Positions 17,844-27,287 of a stretch of 64,000 nucleotides of DNA are shown in pieces. Origin of the DNA: GCA-2746605 sp963710615 (GTDB lineage: Bacteria; Bacteroidota; Ignavibacteria; Ignavibacteriales; Melioribacteraceae). Below the pieces are notes generated by a model. It made no database searches. It worked only from the letters and a program-made list of their open reading frames with translations, and was not told where the DNA came from. Each line of letters starts with the position of its first letter. Positions within the stretch are counted from its first letter, which is position 1. The DNA lies in contig CAVQBF010000027.1 of NCBI GenBank assembly GCA_963710615.1, forward strand, positions 124,001-188,000. The letters run 5' to 3'. Both the position numbers and the translations under genes were made by a program.

Positions 17844-20800
17844 CTACTTTAGAATCATCATCTTTCTAATTTCACTTTGTTTGGAAGAAGAAACTCTATA
17901 TATATATGTACCACTGCTAAGATTTGAGGCATCAAATTCAATTTTATATTTACCAGGAAGATGTTCTTTTTCCAATAAACCAATAACTCTCTGACCCAAC
18001 ATGTTGAATACATCAATTTTTACATTACTCCTTTCTGGAATAGAATATGATATAGTTGTTGTTGGATTAAATGGATTCGGATAATTTTGAGCAACTTCAA
18101 ATTCAGTTGGAATACCTACTTCAATCTCAATTGTTTGAGAATATTCATATTGGCCATCAATATCAATCTGTTTTAATCTATATGAATATTTACCACTTGC
18201 GGATACTGAATTATCCGAAAAATTATAAATCTTTTTACTGTTACTATTTCCGTGGCCTTCTACAAATCCAATCTTATTCCAACTGTCATTCTGAGCCTGT
18301 TTCAAAACCTTCCTCTCAACTTCAAAACCATAGTTGTTTACCTCTGTAGCTGTTTCCCAATTCAGGCTAACACCATTTTCACTAATATTTGCAATTAAGG
18401 TAGTGAGCTCAACCGGCAGAGCGCCATCTTCTTGAATATCATCCAAATCTCTTGGCTGAATTTGATATCCCCAAGTATAAGGAGCTGAAACATCAAATTG
18501 CGTAAATATTCCAACAATATCTTTAGGCCAAGTTGGCTCAGATGTTCCGTCAATTTCAGTATCTTTGTCAATCCGCAAAGTTAAAACATCTGTTCCGCCA
18601 TTATCTGTAATTTCAACATTGGCGTTATCTCCGTCAGCTGGCCATGCATCACCGCCATTGTTTTGAAAGATGTTGAATACCAACCACCATTCCTTCATAA
18701 GTTTCAGGATCAGCTAAAAATTGAGCAATTGTTAAAACAATCGGTTCAGGCAAAACACCAAGACCATTGGTTTTATTAAATCCAACTTTAGGAACAGATG
18801 TAACTCCTCCATCCATTATGTCAGTAGATAAATTATCTGGCACAAACTCAGCTTTACCGTTATATTGATCCAATCGTCCTTCAACTATGTAATTATATCC
18901 TCTCAAGATCGTAATAATGCTTCCTCCTTTGTACACGTTAATTCCTGCAGTTGCATCTTGTAAATAGATATCTAAACTTGAAGTAGAAAATATTTCGCTT
19001 TCAACAGTTGCCACTCCTATAATTCTGGCATATGCGTCTATGTGAACTAATCTTTTATCGATATCATCCAAAATATTTAGATTTGAAATTGGTGTGGTAC
19101 CGGTAAATACTTTTTTCTCAGAGCTAATGGTTAGAGCACCATCCTCATCTTCAGCGAAAATTTTATATTTTAAAATACTCCCATCAGAATAAGCAGAACT
19201 TGGTATTGTAGCTTCGTAAGTCGAGCCTGCTGAATTGATCATAGTTAAATCTTGTTCTGCACCACCGTTAATGGTGTATTTTAATATTGCACTTGACAAC
19301 ACTTATATCATCAGTAATTTCAGCAGTTATAAGTGCATTTTCATCCTCAGTTGGAATATTGGGTGTTCTGGTTAAATTAGCAATTGTTGGCGGTCCATCA
19401 TTGACAACATGTGATCCAAGTCCGTCGAATGTATCTTGAGGAAATCCATTCCATTCATCTGCTGGATCAAAAGCATCTGAACCATCAGCATCACCAATAC
19501 CAATTGAGGATTTCCGCCTTAATAGTATTATCCTGGGTGGAGACATCACCGGTTCCCCATTCACCACTCGGTGGGTCAAATCCAATTTGTCCAATTACAT
19601 CAACAATTTCGGTCCCTCTTAACCAATGCAACAGCATCATCACCATTAAAATTTATACTTCCGGATGTCTCATCAGCAACGGCTAAAATGCTAGCATCAG
19701 CAATTAGTATTTGCAATAACAAAAACATCACCATCAGCAATTATACCATGTTAAGTTAATACTATTTGATGGAGTAACTGCTCCATTTGAATAAATTTCA
19801 ACTTTATATTCAGCTACAGTTAAATCAATGTAGAACCAGTATTATTAAAAATTTCCAGAGCTTTATTATTAGAACTTCCCTCAACATATTCAGAGAAGAA
19901 TAAACTATTTGAGAGATATTCAACCTCATAAAAATCGATGTAATTTACATATTCAGGGTGATCTACAAATGGATTTCTATTTCCTTGAATTGATTGAATA
20001 TAATCATTCCTATCCAATTCCCATGATCAGGCGGATCTTGATTATGCCATTCTAAGTAGGAGATTTAGATCTTGCGGATCTCTACCAGAATTTGCATTAA
20101 CCCAATTTAATCCCCAGTCATAGCCATCAATATCATCATATCTTACCATCATATATAGAATTGCTCTTGCAGCATCACCTTTGTGTTCATCTCTTGGTTC
20201 AAAAACAGTATTACCAAAAGCATCAGTTCCAAAGGTTGACTCTAAAAATGTACTTGTTATGCTTGTCACTTCACCTAAAGGATGATTACTTCTTACTCCA
20301 TTTGCATTTTCTTGATTAGTTGGAAATAAGTGATGTTGATCAGCATATTCATCTCTTTCTACTGGTTCATTGGCTGGATTTGTTGGCATCCAGCTGTGAG
20401 GGAATGTATGTTCTCGGCTAAATGTTCCGATAGGACTCCAATAGAAAGTCCCGGAATATCTGTACTCATCATTTGAGTAAACACAAAAAACAGATCTGCT
20501 TCCATCAGTGTTTTCAATAGACTCAAAGTTGGCAATAATTGTTTCATCATACTGTGAATATGGAACCCAAGTATATGGATTTCGGATTCGATTTTTTAGA
20601 TCAGTTAAAAATGTAGATTTATTTGGTTCAATATTATCATAATAATCTCCTCCAGCCGATTCTATAATCGTTAAATTAAATTCAGCGTGAGTTCCAACCT
20701 CAGCAAGATTTCCGCCACTTACATTCTGAAGCTCAAAAGTAAGTGTTTCATTCCCCTCCGTTATTCCATCATCAGTAATTGTGAGTGTAACATTCTGATT

Positions 20801-21872
20801 TTCAGAACTGCCTGCAGCAAATGAAATAGGTAAACTCGTAAATCCATCAATATCTTCTGATTGACCGCTTGTCAGTACAACATCTGCTGTAGTCGCAACC
20901 GTAGCAGAAGGATTCAAAATTGATATTTGTAAATTATAAGTGCCTCCAGTTTCTAAGACAGAACCGCTTGCAGAGGAGAATTGAACTGTTGTTATAGGGA
21001 TTGATCCTGTTGTAACATCAATTACATTAGAATTACCAGATGTGCCGGCTGAATTACTTGCACGAACTCTGTAAAAGTAAGGTGAGGTTGGGTTTAATCC
21101 AGTAACTAAATAATTTGTTACATTTCCTACATTCAAATCATCATAACCAACAAGATTTGGAGAAAAACTGGAATTATCCGAAACATCTAGTAAATATGTT
21201 GTTGCTCCACTAGAAGTATTCCAATTTGCAGTGAAACTTTCATGAGTTACATTAGTCTCCTCTAATGCGACTGGAGGATCTGGAATTGTTACTGTTCCAC
21301 GAGTATATGAACCAATCGGGAAAGGTGTAGCAGCAGTGCTATTGCTTGTTTCTCCATCAAGCGCATTTATTCCGCTAAAGCCCCAGTTTCCCAAAACAAA
21401 TGTTGATCCATCTGGACCAGAATCATTGTTTCTGTAGGCCCAACCATCGAGATGATCCCAAGGTTCACCAGAACCATCAACATTTATATCGCCAAATACA
21501 TCAACGACAGATCCATTTTTAAAAAGTTCAATTGCGTCGTCTCCATTTATACTAGCTGCACTACTTATATAATCTGGTGCAAATCCAAAGAAATCGTTAA
21601 ATCCAGTAGACACTGAAGCAACATAAAGGTAACTCCCGGAAGAGGCAGATACTACTGGAAATGTAAATTCTTCGCCATCAGTGCCTCCGCCATTATTCGC
21701 ACTACCAACACCAAAAATTACTTAAATCAGCAATATCTTCATAAACATAAAGCTCTATTGCTTTTGGGGTGCCATTAGTAAGCGGTCCATCAACAACACC
21801 GGAAATGAGCATTTGACCTTTGCTCTGCGAAATTGAGAATATAATCAATAAGAATAGTAATTTTAATTTCAT
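17844..21872 (-). CDS. Large secreted endonuclease I / lamin-tail cargo protein, frame broken about eight times
   Basis: One gene of ~1340 residues when repaired, ATG at 21872. Order: signal peptide (MKLKLLFLLIIFSISQSKG); lamin-tail-like domain (INGDDAIELFKNGSVVDVFG); fibronectin III-like domain (ETNVTHESFTANW, PYFYRVRASNSAGTSGNS); a beta domain resembling Calx-beta; endonuclease I (EndA) domain with REHTFPHSWMP and DQHHLFPTNQENANGVRSNH; a second lamin-tail domain (INFNGDDAVAL, DPADEWNGFPQDTF); a DUF5689-like region (19302-18649); the shared ETATEVNNYGFEVERK region; and a type IX sorting domain (NYPNPFNPTTTISYSI). Frames break near 21715, 20055, 20010, 19830, 19710, 19620, 19290 and 18670; several are single extra bases in homopolymers. 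Likely an extracellular DNase. Longest open segments: 20042-21613, 18649-19302, 17844-18698. Confidence 0.75.
18285..18309. repeat. REP-like palindromic element in coding sequence (copy b)
   Basis: GTCATTCTGAGCC then TGTTTCAAAACC, a diverged copy of the elements at 16919 and 22512. On the coding strand it encodes VLKQAQND between ETATEVNNYGFEVERK and SWNKIGFVEGHG, the same position as in the other two cargo genes. Confidence 0.6.
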
Positions 21873-21990
21873 TTGAATTACTCCCTAAGAATAAATTCCA
21901 AGACTATATTTTTTTATAATTAAGTCTTAAACTAAGACATACATATAGTTAATAATGTGCTTATGATCACAATTAATAATTTCTTAAAAA

Positions 21991-22041
21991 AGAAACCCAA
22001 CTTTTGTTTATACCAAATGGGATGCTAAAAGTTGGGTTTCT
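21991..22041 (-). terminator. Rho-independent terminator, overlapping the 3' end of the reading frame
   Basis: A perfect 15-bp stem, AGAAACCCAACTTTT (21991-22005) and AAAAGTTGGGTTTCT (22027-22041), followed on the minus strand by TTTTTAAG. The cargo reading frame runs into it and stops at 22025, which suggests that the true stop was a few codons earlier and has been lost to an indel. Confidence 0.88.
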
Positions 22042-23212
22042 GGAAATTTATTTTTACAGATTTAAATTTTACTTTAACCAGCATCATTTTGCGGATTTGC
22101 GTAAAGTTATTTGCTTCTAATTTATAAAAATAAATTCCGCTATTTAATGTACTTCCATCAAAGTTTACGCTGTGATAACCGGCAGTAATATTTTCATTTA
22201 ATAATTCTACTACTTCTTCTCCCAACACATTAAATACATTTAACTTGACATTGCTGTCCATAGGCAAATTGAATCTGATGCTTGTAGTTGGGTTAAAAGG
22301 ATTTGGAAAATTCTGATCTAACTCAAATTGCTCAGGTGTACCTAAATTAACTTCAACAACATCTGAGATATTCAAAAGTTCCGTCAATATCAATTTGTTT
22401 TAGTCTGTAGCTATAGGTACCTGAAGTTTCAACACTATTATCAGTAAAGCTGTAAAATTTAGGTGAATTGCTGTTTCCATGCCCTTCAACAAAACCAATA
22501 TTCTCCCAACTGTCATTCTGAACTTGTTTCAGAATCTTCCTCTCTACTTCAAAACCATAATTATTTACTTCTGTTGCAGTTTCCCAACTAAGTTCAACAT
22601 TATTATCAACGAATGAAGCTGAAAATGTTGTTAGTTCTACAGGGAAGTGGTGTTCTTGTTCCTATTGGAACGGGATTAGCTGCTGATGCATTTGTAGTTT
22701 CACCATCCAAAGCATTTTTTCCACTAAAAGTCCAATCATTCACATTAAAGGTTGGGCTAGCTACTCTATCACTATTGCTTGCTGCCCATCCATCTTCATA
22801 ATCCCAGACTTCTCCAGTTCCGTCTGTATTTATATCACCAAATAGATCTATTACAACTCCATTTTTGAATAATTCAATTGCATCATCTCCATTTATTGAC
22901 ATTGCACCACTTGTATAATCTGGAATAAATCCAATAAAATGAATTAAATCCATCTTCCTCCGATGCAACATAAATGTAATCTCCAGCTGTTGCCGCATCT
23001 GCGGGAAAGGTAAATTCTTCCCCATCTGTTCCACCCCCATTATTTGCTGAGCCAATGCCATAAATAGAAAGGTCAACTATATTTTCAACAACATATAGTT
23101 CAACCCCTTTTGGTACTCCACCAGTCAATGGCCCATCAAAGACAGCCGAAATAGCAAGTTGTCCAAAAGTTATACTACTCACTAATAACAAAACTGTAAT
23201 TATTTTCTTCAT
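22025..23212 (-). CDS. Secreted lamin-tail-domain cargo protein with type IX sorting signal (frameshifted)
   Basis: ATG at 23212 (AAGGAG ribosome-binding site). Segments: 22883-23212, signal peptide (MKKIITVLLLVSSITFGQ) and VFDGPLTGGVPKGVELYVVE, GGGTDGEEFTFPAD; then 22606-23076, lamin-tail core INGDDAIELFKNGVVIDLFG; then the shared LPVELTTFSASF...ETATEVNNYGFEVERK region; then 22025-22393, sorting domain FELDQNFPNPFNPTTSIRF. Frames break near 22950, 22640 and 22370. The last 15 residues after MMLVK extend into the terminator hairpin and are probably not native. The N-terminus is closely similar to that of the large nuclease gene, so the two are paralogues. Surface or extracellular; function unknown. 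Confidence 0.78.
22512..22536. repeat. REP-like palindromic element in coding sequence (copy c)
   Basis: GTCATTCTGAAC then TTGTTTCAGAATC: arms ATTCTGAA and TTCAGAAT pair perfectly around CTTGT. On the coding strand it encodes ILKQVQND in frame. It is the most intact of the three copies. Confidence 0.7.
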
Positions 23213-23697
23213 TTTTACTCCTTTCTTATTTTGTAAATATTCACATTAAAAAAAAGTTAGTGCTAACAGATCATTTTATGTTTCAGATCACAAATCCAAA
23301 AGATTTTACCCTTTTTAGTCGTAAAAATTAATGTTTTGATTTTTGCTAACCAATCTCATAATGAGACATTAAATAGTAATCAGTAGAACATATTACTTTA
23401 GAATCGAAGTTCAAATTTTTAGAAGTTTAGATAGAATATATTGTGCCAAGCCTAAACAGATTTATTTAAAATATGTTTTATCGACTAAATAATTGATGCA
23501 ATTGCTTTAATTATTAAATCCAACTTTATTTATTTTATTTATTTATAAATGACAGTTATATCTGTTTTTAAGCTAACCTTAGATAAGGATGTTTTATAAA
23601 ATTAATTATAATTTATATTGTTAAATATTAGAAACAATAATATTAAACTATATTAATATTACACATTTTTGATGTATTAATGCAAATTAAAAAATTG
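23213..23697. other. Intergenic region, no gene seen
   Basis: 485 bases, extremely AT-rich, between the sugar transferase stop and the cargo gene start, both on the minus strand. It should hold the cargo gene promoter. No open frame of note, no RNA gene, no strong hairpin. Confidence 0.5.
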
Positions 23698-24567
23698 TTA
23701 AGAGGCAGATTTTTTCGACTTGGATGAAGTTTTTGCTTCGATATGATAAATATTTACGGTTTGTTTTTTGTTTTGGCCTGCTTTGATGGTATCGCTTACG
23801 TACCACCAATCTTGGGGAATTTCTACAGTATATTTTCCTTCATGTTTTTCAACATTTTCAATAATAAATCTTGCAATTCCATCAGGCATATTTAATGATA
23901 TTTTCAGATTTGAGGAGCTGTCCAAAATTGTCTGAACTTTAGTAGCAGTAGCCCGCTCTTTATAAAAAATTGAGTCAGAGTTTTTAGCTTGTATTATTAC
24001 TGTTGAGGTATACGCAATAAGTTTTATATCCAGGCTAATAGACCCAACTTTCTCATAAAGTGATTCTAATGCGATCATTCCAATTAAACCCTCTTCCCTA
24101 TTACCAAAAAGCTGCCATAGTCCGGTTATGCCTGGTTTACTTTGTAGTTCACTTCGTCTGCCATAAATTTCGGGTGAGAGTTTTTTCATAGTTTCTAAAT
24201 CTTCAATCATCAATGGTCTTGGTCCAACTAAGCTCATATTTCCAATAATCACATTTAACAATTGCGGAAGTTCATCTAATCCGGTTTTTCTTAACCACTT
24301 TGAAAAAGGAGATACACTTTTTACTAAGCTTGGTTTTAAGAAAATATCCTGCTCAGTTTTATGTTCAATATTCTTTTCCCTTTTTTTTAGTGTCCTTAGT
24401 TTAAGAATCTTGAATCGATGTTTATCTAATGTTAATCCTCTTTCTTGAATAAAAATTGGGGAACTTCTTAATTCTAAAAATATAATTATGGAAAATATTA
24501 TCAGGAATGGAAGACTGATAATAAAAAATAAAGTGGCAAAAATTATGTCGAATAATCGTTTCATCAA
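23698..24567 (-). CDS. Bacterial sugar transferase (undecaprenyl-phosphate glycosyl-1-phosphate transferase type)
   Basis: 289 residues. Membrane-embedded N-terminal hairpin (KRLFDIIFATLFFIISLPFLI), then the catalytic signature of the family: FKILKLRT, WLRKTGLDELPQLLNVIIGN, MSLVGPRPL and KPGITGLWQLFGNR. Such enzymes move a sugar-1-phosphate onto undecaprenyl phosphate to start O-antigen or exopolysaccharide. It is the short, monotopic form (no four-helix N-terminal region). It carries an extra ~80-residue C-terminal tail ending in a Lys/Ser-rich stretch that I do not recognise. It lies 12 bases after the MlaE-like gene, as its likely operon partner. Confidence 0.9.
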   Translation of the reverse strand: MMKRLFDIIFATLFFIISLPFLIIFSIIIFLELRSSPIFIQERGLTLDKHRFKILKLRTLKKREKNIEHKTEQDIFLKPSLVKSVSPFSKWLRKTGLDELPQLLNVIIGNMSLVGPRPLMIEDLETMKKLSPEIYGRRSELQSKPGITGLWQLFGNREEGLIGMIALESLYEKVGSISLDIKLIAYTSTVIIQAKNSDSIFYKERATATKVQTILDSSSNLKISLNMPDGIARFIIENVEKHEGKYTVEIPQDWWYVSDTIKAGQNKKQTVNIYHIEAKTSSKSKKSAS

Positions 24568-24579
24568 ATTTTAGAATTG

Positions 24580-25353
24580 TTAAAATACCAATGTCCACAA
24601 AGCATAATCTAAAACCAATATTACTGCTGATGAGATAACAAAAGATCTAATAGTTGAAGCGCCAACGCCTTCTGCACCACCTTCAGTTCTAAATCCAATA
24701 TGACAGCCCAATAATGCAGTAACTCCACCAAACATCATTCCCTTAAACATTCCGAAAACAAAATCATTCATTGTAAAAAATCTCTTTACCGAATCGAAGA
24801 ATACCGCATATGATACATTCAGGAAAAAGTTGGAAACAATGTAAGCGCCTAAAATTGCAATAGTATTTGCAAACACTATAAGTATCGGCAGCATAATAAT
24901 CGAGGCTAAAAATCTCGGCATTGCCAAATATCTTATTCTGCTAATACCCATTGTTTCTAATGCATCTATCTGCTCCGTAACTTTCATTGATCCAAGCTCA
25001 GCAGCAATTGAAGCCCCAACCCTTCCGGCAATAATAATTCCGGTTAGTACTGGCCCCAATTCTGTAATAATAGCTCTTGAAGTTGCCGTTCCTAAAAAAG
25101 AAATTGGTGCTAATCCTTTAAGCTGATAAGCAGCTTGCCAAGCAGCAACAGCTCCTGTGAAAATTGCAATTATAACAACTAATGGAAGTGAGTCCACACC
25201 AATATGTTCCATTTGTTTTAGAACCAATTTTCTACTTTTTATTATCTTCGGAAAAAATCCTACAACTTTTAGAAGGAGAATTGAGACTTGCCCGAATTCC
25301 TGAAAGAAATCAATTGTTTTTTTACCAAGGTAAGAGAGAAATTTATTTATCAC
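24580..25353 (-). CDS. mlaE: MlaE-family ABC transporter permease
   Basis: 257 residues, five or six membrane segments. Family signatures: GAVAAWQAAYQLKG, FLGTATSRAIITELGPVLTG, IIAGRVGASIAAELGSMKVTEQIDAL and LLGCHIGFRTEGGAEGVGAST. MlaE permeases work with the MlaF ATPase and an MCE substrate-binding protein to move phospholipids between inner and outer membrane. Here neither partner gene is adjacent; a sugar transferase follows instead. The partners should be elsewhere in the genome. Start chosen as the only ATG before the conserved GKKTIDFFQEFGQ. Confidence 0.92.
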   Translation of the reverse strand: MINKFLSYLGKKTIDFFQEFGQVSILLLKVVGFFPKIIKSRKLVLKQMEHIGVDSLPLVVIIAIFTGAVAAWQAAYQLKGLAPISFLGTATSRAIITELGPVLTGIIIAGRVGASIAAELGSMKVTEQIDALETMGISRIRYLAMPRFLASIIMLPILIVFANTIAILGAYIVSNFFLNVSYAVFFDSVKRFFTMNDFVFGMFKGMMFGGVTALLGCHIGFRTEGGAEGVGASTIRSFVISSAVILVLDYALWTLVF

Positions 25354-25601
25354 AAATGATCAAAGGATTTATTTGTAAAATTTACAAGATTAAAAATATA
25401 AAATTAATTAGCTTTTATTGCTACCTAATTTGGTAGTTCCAAAAACTTATCTTAATGTTTAAAAATTACATTTACTGTAAATAAAAATACTCAATGCTGT
25501 TCAACTAGATCAATTTACCATGAAAATCTGACTCAAAAATCCTATATTGTAATCATAATTTATATCTACTTTTTACAGAATTTAAATTTAAGGTGGGCAA
25601 T

Positions 25602-26672
25602 ATGTTAAACATCAATTACTCAGATATTGATTCCTCAAAGGAAGTAAAAATTCCAGATAATTTAGTTTTTGGTAAAAGTTTTACGACACATTACTTTGAA
25701 ATGGATTATGATACATCAAAAGGCGGATGGAATAATCCCACAATTAAAAAATTTAGCGATTTTATGATTTCCCCGGCTGCATTAGTATTTCATTACGGTC
25801 AAGCAATTTTTGAAGGATTAAAAGCTTACAAACACAAAGATGGTAAAGTTGCTTTATTTAGACCTGATGAAAATTTTAAGAGACTAAACAGATCAGCAGC
25901 AAGATTATGCATGCCTGAAGTTGACCTAGAGTTTGCTTTATCTGCATTAAAAGAATTAGTTAAACTTGAAAAAGATTGGATCCCAACAAAAGAAGGTCAC
26001 TCACTTTACATTAGACCGCTATTATTTGCAATGGACCCTTATCTAGGCGTAAAAGCAGGCGACCATTATAAACTTATGATTATGTTAAGTCCGGTTGGAC
26101 CTTATTATCCGCAAGGATTTAAGCCAGTTCCAATTTTAGCTACTGACAAATACGTAAGGGCTGTCCGCAAAGGTGTTGGAGATTGTAAAACTGCAGGAAA
26201 TTATGCAGCCAGTTTATTGGCACAGCGTGAAGCTATCAAAGAAGGTTACACACAAGTTTTATGGTTAGATGCAATTGAGCAAAAGTTCATTGAAGAAGTT
26301 GGCACTATGAATATTTTTATTCAATTTAAAGATGAAGTTGTAACTCCAATGCTTACCGGTTCAATATTACCGGGTGTTACCAGAAAATCTGTAATCCAAA
26401 TTCTAAAGGATTGGGGATACAATATGAATGAAAGAATGGTATCAATTGATGAAGTTGTTGAAGGTTATAGTAACGGGAATTTAAAGGAAGTATTCGGTAC
26501 CGGAACAGCAGCAATTATTTCTTCAATAAGTAAATTAAAGTATAAAGATAACGTACTGCAATTCAGTGATGAACATGCCGGAGAATTAGGCACAAAACTT
26601 TATGAAGAAATTTTAGGTATTCAGTATGGCGAAAAAGAAGATAAATATGGCTGGATGACATATATTGATTAA
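25602..26672 (+). CDS. ilvE: Branched-chain amino acid aminotransferase
   Basis: 356 residues from the ATG at 25602, chosen because AAGGTGG lies about 6 bases before it; a GTG at 25593 inside that motif is unlikely. PLP-dependent class IV enzyme that makes and degrades Leu, Ile and Val using glutamate/2-oxoglutarate. Signatures: FHYGQAIFEGLKAYKHKDG, FRPDENFKRLNRSAARLCMP, the PLP-lysine region KTAGNYAASLLAQ, VLWLDAIEQKFIEEVGTMN and FGTGTAA. Monocistronic, ending at a strong terminator. It uses the glutamate pool handled by the GDH cluster, but it is not linked to it. Confidence 0.95.
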   Translation: MLNINYSDIDSSKEVKIPDNLVFGKSFTTHYFEMDYDTSKGGWNNPTIKKFSDFMISPAALVFHYGQAIFEGLKAYKHKDGKVALFRPDENFKRLNRSAARLCMPEVDLEFALSALKELVKLEKDWIPTKEGHSLYIRPLLFAMDPYLGVKAGDHYKLMIMLSPVGPYYPQGFKPVPILATDKYVRAVRKGVGDCKTAGNYAASLLAQREAIKEGYTQVLWLDAIEQKFIEEVGTMNIFIQFKDEVVTPMLTGSILPGVTRKSVIQILKDWGYNMNERMVSIDEVVEGYSNGNLKEVFGTGTAAIISSISKLKYKDNVLQFSDEHAGELGTKLYEEILGIQYGEKEDKYGWMTYID

Positions 26673-26724
26673 AAAATAATAAATCAGCCATTCTGCAAAG
26701 CTTGAAGGGAGAATCCTAAAAATT

Positions 26725-26763
26725 AAAAATCCGGATTATTTTTTATAAATTTTCCGGATTTTT
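26725..26763. terminator. Bidirectional rho-independent terminator
   Basis: Stem AAAAATCCGG (26725-26734) and CCGGATTTTT (26754-26763) between the convergent ilvE and GNAT genes, with A/T flanks giving U-tracts on both strands. Confidence 0.88.
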
Positions 26764-26789
26764 ATTTGAGTGTTAACTTTCCAAATTCT

Positions 26790-27287
26790 CTATAAAACTT
26801 TCAAATACAAATATTTTGCATCGCCAGGTGCGTAAAAATCTTCGAGCACTGCTTCTTCTTTATAATTACATGATAAATAAAATTTTCGAGTTGCTATATA
26901 TTGCTCCTTGCCCGAGGTTTCAACATAAATCCTCTTCCCGCCTAATTGATCAATTAAACTTTCACTTTCAGCTAAAATTATTTTTCCTAATCCCAAATTT
27001 TGATAATCTTTATGAACGGCAATCCAATAAAGGTCGTAACTTAATTTTGTAGCCGGAATTGGACCAAAACATGAGTAAGCAATAGTTTTCCCTTCAATTT
27101 CTGCAAAGAGAAAATGGTACCCGCTTGATTCACCTTTGATTAATCTTTCATCAACTAATTCAACCGCAATTTCAACTTCTTCAGTAGAGAAGAAATCGGT
27201 TGAACTCACAATTTCTCTTACATTTTTTAAATCTGCTTTCAGTATTTCCGATCTAAATTTTAATTTGCTTACAATATTATTTCTCAT
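26790..27287 (-). CDS. GNAT-family N-acetyltransferase
   Basis: 165 residues from the ATG at 27287, which overlaps the stop of the upstream fusion gene by 11 bases; a longer frame to 27371 lies wholly inside that gene. Acetyl-CoA-binding motif A is present (DLYWIAVHKDYQNLGLGKII, the Q-x-x-G-x-G type loop), with motif B YVETSGKEQYIATRKFY. Substrate unknown. As the last gene of the kamA operon, an amine such as beta-lysine (compare AblB, beta-lysine N6-acetyltransferase) or a derivative made by the ATP-grasp enzymes is the best guess (inference). Confidence 0.85.
   Translation of the reverse strand: MRNNIVSKLKFRSEILKADLKNVREIVSSTDFFSTEEVEIAVELVDERLIKGESSGYHFLFAEIEGKTIAYSCFGPIPATKLSYDLYWIAVHKDYQNLGLGKIILAESESLIDQLGGKRIYVETSGKEQYIATRKFYLSCNYKEEAVLEDFYAPGDAKYLYLKVL

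Noticed and set aside
16892..22600. CRISPR-like or tandem repeat array from the three palindromic copies
   Set aside because: Copies are 1.4 and 4.2 kb apart, inside genes and without spacers.
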